Below, piece after piece: positions 1 through 3,596 of a stretch of DNA of 6,123 nt (position 1 is the first letter of the stretch; every line of letters starts with the position of its first letter). Source of the stretch: Burkholderiales bacterium (GTDB lineage: Bacteria; Pseudomonadota; Gammaproteobacteria; Burkholderiales; Burkholderiaceae). The translations under genes and the position numbers were made by a program. The stretch is from contig CANFNO010000188.1 of the NCBI GenBank assembly GCA_947447845.1, forward strand, positions 1 through 6,123, given 5' to 3'. A model generated the notes under the pieces. It did not search any database and was not told the DNA's origin. It worked only from the letters and a program-made list of their open reading frames with translations.

Positions 1-163
1 AAATGGCGACTTTGGGCTCAACCGCGACTGGCTTCTCAGCCAAGCGCACGCGACCAGTCTCGGTCTTTGTTGCACCTTCAATTTTCCCAGCCTTGAAGCG
101 ATTCCAGGCAGTGCGATAACCAATCCGGTTCTCAAGTGCGTATTCTTTTGGCGTTTTTGAAAT
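1..163 (-). CDS. IS607-family serine transposase TnpA, N-terminal DNA-binding part (partial, runs off left edge)
   Basis: The minus-strand frame gives 54 residues up to the window edge. It contains a MerR/Xre-like helix-turn-helix of the kind that opens IS607-family TnpA proteins: KEYALENRIGYRTAWNRFKAG, then a short Thr/Gly-rich wing (TKTETGRVRL). It ends in PVAVEPKVAI. In this family a catalytic motif of the type YARVSS follows directly after such a 'VAIY' strand, so the serine recombinase domain should begin just outside the window. These enzymes cut and join DNA through a serine nucleophile and usually precede a tnpB gene. The start is odd: an in-frame TAG lies at 167-169 and there is no ATG, GTG or TTG between it and the domain. 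The given end uses an ATT codon, a rare start known from some transposases; otherwise the 5' end is damaged. Family assignment is inferred from motif resemblance. Confidence 0.65.
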   Translation of the reverse strand, partial: MSKTPKEYALENRIGYRTAWNRFKAGKIEGATKTETGRVRLAEKPVAVEPKVAI

Positions 164-230
164 TAACTATAGGCTACCGCATAAATAGAAAAAATACTAT
201 TAATTTTTATAAATTTCTATAAAAATGTTC
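1..230 (-). mobile_element. Left end of a probable IS607-type insertion sequence (partial)
   Basis: The transposase fragment at the left edge is preceded, on the minus strand, by about 65 bases of very AT-rich non-coding DNA (roughly 165-230). Base composition changes sharply near 230, where the frame following fic loses sense. This fits an element end upstream of tnpA. IS607 elements have no terminal inverted repeats and make no target duplication, so the exact boundary cannot be read here; 230 is an estimate. Confidence 0.4.
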
Positions 231-257
231 GACGTTAGTGATACTGGTTTCGTTCAT
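207..257 (-). pseudogene. Start of a gene downstream of fic, apparently interrupted
   Basis: Eight bases after the fic stop codon an ATG (255-257, minus strand) opens a frame reading MNETSITNVEHFYRNL and then stops. The first ten or so codons have normal composition. The frame then enters the AT-rich stretch that leads to the IS607-type transposase and ends almost at once. The tight spacing to fic suggests a translationally linked second gene that lost its body when the element inserted. An AAAGG lies just before the ATG but closer than usual. It could equally be a chance frame; no protein family is recognisable in so few residues. Confidence 0.3.
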
Positions 258-265
258 GGCCTTTT

Positions 266-1411
266 TCACGCCGACGCTTTTTCGTCGAAGTATTTCAGGT
301 AGCCGGTGAACTTGAACCGCTTGTTTCGCTTTTGCCCTGTGATTTCCGTGACGTATCCCTCGGTTTCAAGGTTCTTCATAGCGGTGGCTGCGGTGGCGTA
401 AGTGCATGCCAGGTGCTGCTCGGCGGCCCTGATGTCCAGAATTGGATGCACGAACAAGACATCCAGCAATTTGATTTCGTACTGGCCGTATTCACTCGCG
501 CGCCTCATCGCGTCCTCCCGGAATGCAACAATTTTCTGTGCCGTTGAAGACGCCTCATTGCTGACTGCCTCCAGGCCGATCAGGAAGAATTTAATCCAGC
601 CCTCCCAGTCGCCCGTTGTGCGTACGGCCATAAGGTGGTCGTAGTATTCCCGTCGGTTTAGCTTCAGGTAAAGGCTCATGTAAAGTAGCGGCTGCTTCAA
701 GACGCTCCGCTCATGGAGCAACAGGGCCACCAGCAGTCTGCCAACGCGTCCATTACCGTCCAAAAATGGGTGAATAGTTTCAAATTGGGCGTGGATGATT
801 GCGCATTGAATGGTCAGCGGGAGGGATGTTCTGTCGTGCAAAAAAAGCTCCAGGTTCGACAAGGCCTGGTTCATGTCCGGCACGGGCGGTGGCACGAACG
901 TCGCGGTGGCCAGAGTGCATCCTTGCGGACCAATCCAATTCTGCGTTTTGCGAAATTCGCCCGGGTCTTTGTTATCTCCGCGAACTCCGGACATCAGATG
1001 GCTGTGCACCTCGCGGATTAAGCGCAGGCACAGAGGCAACGACTTCAGCCGCTCCATGCCGTAGTTCATGGCATTTACGTAGTTCACCACCTCCCCGATG
1101 GCCTTGGTCTGGACGCCGGCATGACCCTCCTCCTGGGCTATGACTTCGTCAAGCGTGCAGTCAATCCCCTCGATTTGGGAGCTTAATACGGCTTCCTTCT
1201 TCACATACATGGCCACAAATAGGTCCGGGTTCGGAAGCAGGGCCGCTATCCCTGACAATTTGCCGAGTGCCAGGTCAGCGGACGAGAGCAACTGAATCAT
1301 TGCAGTGTCGAACGATATTGGTGGTGCCGGCGGGACTGCGCCGGGGATAAACGCTAGGTAGCCCGTCCCCTGCTGGACAGTTTTCCCGGCTCTGGAGTTG
1401 CAAGAAATCAA
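266..1411 (-). CDS. Fic-family AMP-transferase (class II) with C-terminal winged helix
   Basis: Fic enzymes usually transfer AMP from ATP to a hydroxyl side chain of a target protein. From the chosen start the protein has 381 residues, normal for SoFic-type proteins. In order it shows an N-terminal Fic_N region (about 17-110), the inhibitory motif SSQIEG (77-82, matching [S/T]xxxE[G/N] with Glu81), and the Fic core with an intact HPFLDGNGRVGR (214-225; catalytic His214, phosphate-binding GNGR). A winged-helix segment follows (about 312-373), ending in basic KRNKRFKF. The enzyme is therefore predicted active and self-inhibited through the N-terminal helix. The open frame extends 40 codons further to another TTG (1531), but that part is AT-rich spacer translated into low-quality sequence. 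TTG at 1409-1411 has AGGAG seven bases upstream and is followed by the conserved TGYLAFIP region. The target protein is unknown. The winged helix and the upstream inverted repeat suggest autoregulation. Confidence 0.93.
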   Translation of the reverse strand: MISCNSRAGKTVQQGTGYLAFIPGAVPPAPPISFDTAMIQLLSSADLALGKLSGIAALLPNPDLFVAMYVKKEAVLSSQIEGIDCTLDEVIAQEEGHAGVQTKAIGEVVNYVNAMNYGMERLKSLPLCLRLIREVHSHLMSGVRGDNKDPGEFRKTQNWIGPQGCTLATATFVPPPVPDMNQALSNLELFLHDRTSLPLTIQCAIIHAQFETIHPFLDGNGRVGRLLVALLLHERSVLKQPLLYMSLYLKLNRREYYDHLMAVRTTGDWEGWIKFFLIGLEAVSNEASSTAQKIVAFREDAMRRASEYGQYEIKLLDVLFVHPILDIRAAEQHLACTYATAATAMKNLETEGYVTEITGQKRNKRFKFTGYLKYFDEKASA

Positions 1412-1418
1412 AATAAGA

Positions 1419-1423
1419 CTCCT
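1419..1423 (-). promoter_or_regulatory. Ribosome binding site that decides the fic start
   Basis: On the minus strand AGGAG stands seven bases before a TTG codon (1409-1411) in the fic frame. No ATG or GTG is available near the conserved N-terminus, so this strong Shine-Dalgarno sequence makes TTG the best start. Confidence 0.75.
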
Positions 1424-1434
1424 ATTTTTGAGCT

Positions 1435-1466
1435 TTATTATAAAAATGTAGACTATTTTATAATAA
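1435..1466. promoter_or_regulatory. Inverted repeat overlapping the likely fic promoter
   Basis: TTATTATAAAA (1435-1445) and TTTTATAATAA (1456-1466) form perfect 11-bp arms around a 10-base centre, with arm centres 21 bases apart (two helical turns). On the minus strand the proximal arm contains TATAAT (1437-1442), a consensus -10, ending 13 bases before the fic ribosome binding site. No good -35 is visible. The arms contain only A and T, so chance symmetry in an AT-rich spacer is possible. A dimeric winged-helix regulator, perhaps Fic itself, would fit such a site. Confidence 0.45.
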
Positions 1467-1624
1467 GAAGTGTTTTGGGCCTGTTTGTTTCGAGAAATTT
1501 CAATAAGCGGCCGGTCGGGCTGCAATTTCAATGACCGCGAAGGCGTTGCATTTGTGGGGTCACGTCTTTCACCACAGAACCATCACAGGCTTGCAAGCCA
1601 GCAAAGCAAAACAAAGTGGTCAGG

Positions 1625-1645
1625 GGGGTAGAGTCACTCTACCCC
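1625..1645. repeat. Perfect 9-bp hairpin, three-base loop
   Basis: GGGGTAGAG and CTCTACCCC flank TCA. As RNA this is a very stable stem. No T-run follows on either strand, so it is not a standard intrinsic terminator. It could be an operator or a stem in the leader of the gene at 1769. Confidence 0.5.
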
Positions 1646-1717
1646 GGAGCATCCTAACGCTGACCGGCGCTCAAATCACCCACAGCATGCTGGTATGTCG
1701 TGGTTGCGTGAGGCGCC

Positions 1718-1735
1718 TGACGTCTGAGAACGTCA
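1718..1735. promoter_or_regulatory. TGACGT-N6-ACGTCA dyad before the adhesin-E-like gene
   Basis: Six-base arms (1718-1723 and 1730-1735) with a six-base centre lie 33 bases before the start codon at 1769. The position suits an operator. No regulator is identified and chance is possible. Confidence 0.3.
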
Positions 1736-1768
1736 TACTTTGAAAATCAGGAACAAAAAGGCCGCTGC

Positions 1769-2284
1769 ATGACCGCCATCTTTGAAGCACCCACTATCAA
1801 CGTTCAGACATACCGTGGCCGGTCATTTAGCGCCGCAGTCAGGATAACTGCGCTGACTCTGGCATGCTTGATGACTGCGAAGGCGCATGCTGAATGGAAC
1901 GTACTTACGGTCAACCTCGACAGGACGGTCACCATCTGGGTCGAGTCCTCATCCATCCAACGGCGCGACGATTATGTTTTTGCCTGGGTCATCTACGACC
2001 GTGAATATGCGGCAGAGGACGGTGCCATGTCCTCCAAGGCCCTGAACCAGTACGACTGCGCCAACCGCCAGGCCCGCACCTGGCTGCAAAGCATCTATAC
2101 CAAATCAATGTCGGGCGGCGAGCCCATGCCGCCACGCGGCAATGCGCAGTGCGAGGCGACTGATTCCCTGGAAATCCGTCGGGACGACAATTGCGCCCAG
2201 ACCTGGAAGCCGGTTTTGTACCGCACGACCGGGGCAGACATTCTGAAGGCGCTGTGCGTGGGGCAAGCGGCTTACGTTAACTAG
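1769..2284 (+). CDS. Secreted surface-adhesin-E-like protein
   Basis: This is a 171-residue protein with a signal peptide: a long N-terminal region, a hydrophobic core at about 24-35, and AHA before the predicted cleavage after residue 41 (AHA|EW). The mature part opens with a Trp followed by short beta strands (TVTIWVESSSIQRR, then YVFAWVIYDREY), an SSKALNQYDC motif (Cys97), and a final ALC (Cys163). This order is typical of the surface-adhesin E-like family (Adhesin_E type), small periplasmic or surface proteins common in betaproteobacteria whose molecular role is mostly unknown. Two further cysteines (128, 142) lie in a segment between the core motifs and may form an extra disulphide. AAAAGG seven bases before ATG supports the start. 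It is a single gene with non-coding DNA on both sides. Despite the family name, adhesion is not demonstrated by anything visible here. Confidence 0.8.
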   Translation: MTAIFEAPTINVQTYRGRSFSAAVRITALTLACLMTAKAHAEWNVLTVNLDRTVTIWVESSSIQRRDDYVFAWVIYDREYAAEDGAMSSKALNQYDCANRQARTWLQSIYTKSMSGGEPMPPRGNAQCEATDSLEIRRDDNCAQTWKPVLYRTTGADILKALCVGQAAYVN

Positions 2285-2394
2285 TAACCGATGGTGGATG
2301 CGCGTTGGAGCGTCGTGATCCGTTTCATTACAGATGCATTTGGTCTTTGACAACTAGCGTGGCCGGTCAGCGACAATGATGTTCGCCTAACAGA

Positions 2395-2564
2395 ATGATT
2401 GGCGCGCCTCATGCGCTTGCCTGCGGGCTGCTGAATTGCCACGGAGGCGCCGCGCTGGTAATTGACATAGATCGCATCATCGGAGTCACAGCCCAATCGC
2501 GTATCAAATACCGGGAGGACTATATCGAGGCTGGCATGGATGCGTGTTTGCCAAAACCTGTGGT
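2395..2564 (+). pseudogene. Remnant of a response-regulator receiver domain
   Basis: One plus-strand frame (residues from 2458 on) reads VIDIDRIIGVTAQSRIKYR, followed by EDYIEAGMDACLPKPV, which ends near 2562. This matches the C-terminal half of a receiver domain, as found in hybrid histidine kinases: the beta-4 strand with VTA, helix 4, the AGMD turn, and the beta-5 KP pair with the conserved Lys. The acidic pocket and phospho-acceptor Asp that should precede it are absent. Sequence after KPV no longer resembles the family, so the fragment cannot function as a receiver. The frame starts at ATG 2395 without a ribosome binding site. It is most likely debris of a deleted sensor-kinase gene. The resemblance was judged by eye over about 35 residues. 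Confidence 0.5.
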
Positions 2565-2567
2565 TAT

Positions 2568-2795
2568 CTATTGCCGCCGTTTACGCCAGAACACTGGCGA
2601 CAGTGGCACGTTTAGGTGTTGTGCATGTACTGGCTCATTGTGAGCATATAGCCGCACTAGCAAGTCATGTCCGCGAACTATCACATAGTTCACGACCATG
2701 TTGTTTTCGCGGTAGCGTACCGTCTCCCCTGATCGAAAAACAGGCAGATGGCCAAGCACTGTTTCATCGCTTGGGTCTATTTGTTCGGTTTGCAT
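2568..2795 (-). CDS. Possible small protein of unknown function
   Basis: The 75-residue minus-strand frame has balanced, protein-like composition, unlike the Cys- and Leu-rich frame antisense to it. It has an acidic start (MQTEQIDPSDET), then a part that reads like alternating beta strands (SGETVRYRENNMVVNYVIV, DLLVRLYAHNEPV), then a basic tail (FWRKRRQ). I do not recognise a family and assign no function. The start is weak: no Shine-Dalgarno sequence lies at the right distance. An AAAGG further upstream suits a different short frame instead. The gene lies 60 bases downstream of a leftward terminator, so it would need its own promoter or readthrough. It may be a real short gene or a decayed one. 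Confidence 0.35.
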   Translation of the reverse strand: MQTEQIDPSDETVLGHLPVFRSGETVRYRENNMVVNYVIVRGHDLLVRLYAHNEPVHAQHLNVPLSPVFWRKRRQ

Positions 2796-2855
2796 ATTTG
2801 GCCGGAATCATAGCCGCCGCCTTTCAGCGATCAGACCTGAAGAGGAAGGTACGCT

Positions 2856-2894
2856 AAAAAAAGAAAACCCAGCCATTTTGAGAGGCTGGGCTTA
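2856..2894 (-). terminator. Leftward intrinsic terminator (distal)
   Basis: On the minus strand CCCAGCC (2884-2890) pairs with GGCTGGG (2868-2874) across a nine-base loop. The stem can be extended by AAG against the first three T residues (one G.U pair). TTTTCTTTTTTT follows directly (2856-2867). This is a canonical rho-independent terminator for leftward transcription. The plus strand has no T-run of this kind. Confidence 0.8.
2858..2873. repeat. 16-bp direct repeat, copy 1
   Basis: AAAAAGAAAACCCAGC occurs here and again, identically, at 2976-2991. In both places it is the T-tract plus 3' half-stem of a leftward terminator, so the two terminators may be related by duplication or may share selection for the same hairpin type. 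Confidence 0.7.
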
Positions 2895-2975
2895 AAAGGA
2901 CTTCGCGGTCGTAAATCCACAAAGTCCTCGGAGACACGATAGGTGTACGCAATACGCATGCCAGTAAATTGCACC

Positions 2976-2991
2976 AAAAAGAAAACCCAGC
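2976..2991. repeat. 16-bp direct repeat, copy 2
   Basis: This is identical to 2858-2873, 118 bases away. It forms the T-tract and half of the proximal leftward terminator. Confidence 0.7.
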
Positions 2992-3007
2992 ACAAGGGCT
3001 GGGTTTT
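2976..3007 (-). terminator. Leftward intrinsic terminator (proximal)
   Basis: AAAACCCAGC and GCTGGGTTTT form a perfect 10-bp stem (2982-2991 with 2998-3007) with a six-base loop. On the minus strand the stem runs into TTTTCTTTTT. On the plus strand only four T residues follow, so the main direction is leftward, though some rightward termination is possible. No convincing gene lies immediately to its right on the minus strand, so the transcript it ends is unidentified. Confidence 0.75.
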
Positions 3008-3135
3008 AACCATCGTCTGATGGCCTGCAAGGGAGAAGGCAGGGCGGCGTTAAATCGCCACACCCAGACTGTGCCTGCACTAGATTAACGCTCGATTAAG
3101 GCCGAGCCTTCAATGTGCAAAGCTTTGTATCAGCC

Positions 3136-3150
3136 TGCCAATGATTGGCA
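3136..3150. repeat. 15-bp perfect palindrome
   Basis: TGCCAAT-G-ATTGGCA is perfectly symmetric about 3143. GCCTG/CAGGC partial symmetry surrounds it. The size and shape suit an operator for a dimeric regulator. No target gene starts close by. Confidence 0.45.
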
Positions 3151-3351
3151 CCAGGCAGACATAGCCCATTTGAACTGCTTCACCCTCTTTGAAATGCGCT
3201 TACGTGCTGGCTTCAGAAATGCCACGGGCGCACCACGCTGTTTGTCTCCGTAGATGGCGTTTCCATGGGGATGGCGTGGCAACTTCTTCGGTTTTGGGCG
3301 GCATCAGTTGCCCAAAAGCTGTCACAAAGCTGAAGCAAAATCTTTACCGAA

Positions 3352-3371
3352 AGCATGACCCGCATCATGCT
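3352..3371. repeat. 7-bp inverted repeat, six-base loop
   Basis: AGCATGA (3352-3358) and TCATGCT (3365-3371) are perfect arms around CCCGCA. No T-run follows, so it is not a terminator. It is an operator-like or hairpin element of unknown role. Confidence 0.4.
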
Positions 3372-3477
3372 AAATCTGTAACAAGGCCTTCACTTTCGGC
3401 GTAACGCGCTCGAATTGAACGAAAATGGTGCGCTGAACAAAAGTTTCGCCAATTCACTCCTTTAGGGGATACCGATG

Positions 3478-3496
3478 TATAGGGAATTGACCTATA
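3478..3496. promoter_or_regulatory. TATAGG-N7-CCTATA dyad upstream of the export gene
   Basis: Perfect six-base arms lie about 100 bases before the likely start of the export gene. The centre includes part of TTGACC (3487-3492), a fair -35 match, but no matching -10 follows at the normal distance. It is a possible activator or repressor site. Confidence 0.3.
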
Positions 3497-3556
3497 GTAC
3501 GAACTTACTCAAAACGCAGTTGACGGCGAAAATTTGGTGGATTCTTCGGTGATGTG

Positions 3557-3569
3557 GTGCAAATTGCAC
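3557..3569. promoter_or_regulatory. GTGCAA-A-TTGCAC palindrome before the export gene
   Basis: This perfect 13-bp palindrome is followed after six bases by TATAAA (3576-3581). It sits 27 bases before the preferred TTG start of the polysaccharide export gene. The placement fits an operator in the promoter or leader. If translation instead starts at ATG 3552, the palindrome would be inside the coding region. Confidence 0.4.
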
Positions 3570-3583
3570 TATTTTTATAAATT

Positions 3584-3590
3584 AAAAGGT
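3584..3590 (+). promoter_or_regulatory. Ribosome binding site favouring a TTG start for the export gene
   Basis: AAAAGGT lies six bases before TTG 3597 and nine before TTG 3600, both in frame with the signal peptide. This favours a TTG start over ATG 3552, which would translate the AT-rich leader. Confidence 0.45.
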
Positions 3591-3596
3591 CACATC

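Larger units (their letters stand above)
1532..1768. other. Spacer between divergent fic and adhesin-E-like genes
   Basis: This spacer lies between two divergently transcribed genes. A 70-codon open frame crosses it on the plus strand (1531-1743), but it has no ribosome binding site and no recognisable content, so I do not call it. What is visible is a GC-rich hairpin at 1625-1645 and a small dyad at 1718-1735, listed separately. No convincing -35/-10 pair for the rightward gene was found. Confidence 0.5.
2856..2975 (-). ncRNA. Candidate leftward small RNA between two terminators
   Basis: The segment lies between two leftward terminators and itself ends in the distal one. On the minus strand GGACTTTGTGG (2917-2927) and CCGCGAAGTCC (2898-2908) form an 11-bp stem with an eight-base loop. 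Two of the pairs are U.G, which hold in minus-strand RNA but would be C.A mismatches in plus-strand RNA, so the structure has a direction. A weaker 5' stem (GGTG/CACC plus CAAT/ATTG with a bulge) is possible near 2940-2973. A minus-strand 60-codon frame crosses the region, but it is built largely from the terminator hairpins and looks non-coding. No promoter was identified and no known RNA family is recognised. Alternatives are a leader or attenuator for the small gene at 2568-2795, or a 3' UTR. Confidence 0.4.
3008..3556. other. Long stretch without a recognisable gene
   Basis: About 550 bases lie between the terminators and the export gene. Frames here are short, lack ribosome binding sites and resemble nothing known. 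One minus-strand stretch (roughly 3155-3290) reads NAIYGDKQRGAPVAFLKPAR with basic residues after it and could be a coding remnant, but I cannot name it. Three perfect palindromes (3136-3150, 3352-3371, 3478-3496) are listed separately. Confidence 0.45.

Noticed and set aside
332..1143. Several plus-strand open frames inside the fic gene
   Set aside because: They are antisense shadows of a confidently identified Fic protein.
1531..1743. 70-codon plus-strand open frame between fic and the adhesin-E-like gene
   Set aside because: It has no ribosome binding site and no recognisable domain, and it crosses the GC hairpin. Its first codons resemble the MTAKA stretch of the adhesin signal peptide (about 14 of 15 bases), which I judge to be chance.
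2375..2400. TTCGCCTAAC resembling one end of an integron attC site
   Set aside because: No matching GTTRRRY partner or folded attC arms were found around the neighbouring gene, so a gene cassette is not supported.
2540..2857. 105-codon plus-strand open frame
   Set aside because: It has no ribosome binding site and no family resemblance. The opposite-strand frame looks more protein-like and part of it overlaps the receiver remnant.
2831..3063. Two minus-strand 60-69 codon frames over the terminators
   Set aside because: Much of their sequence is terminator hairpin and T-tract translated into Phe/Leu runs. A structured RNA explains the region better.
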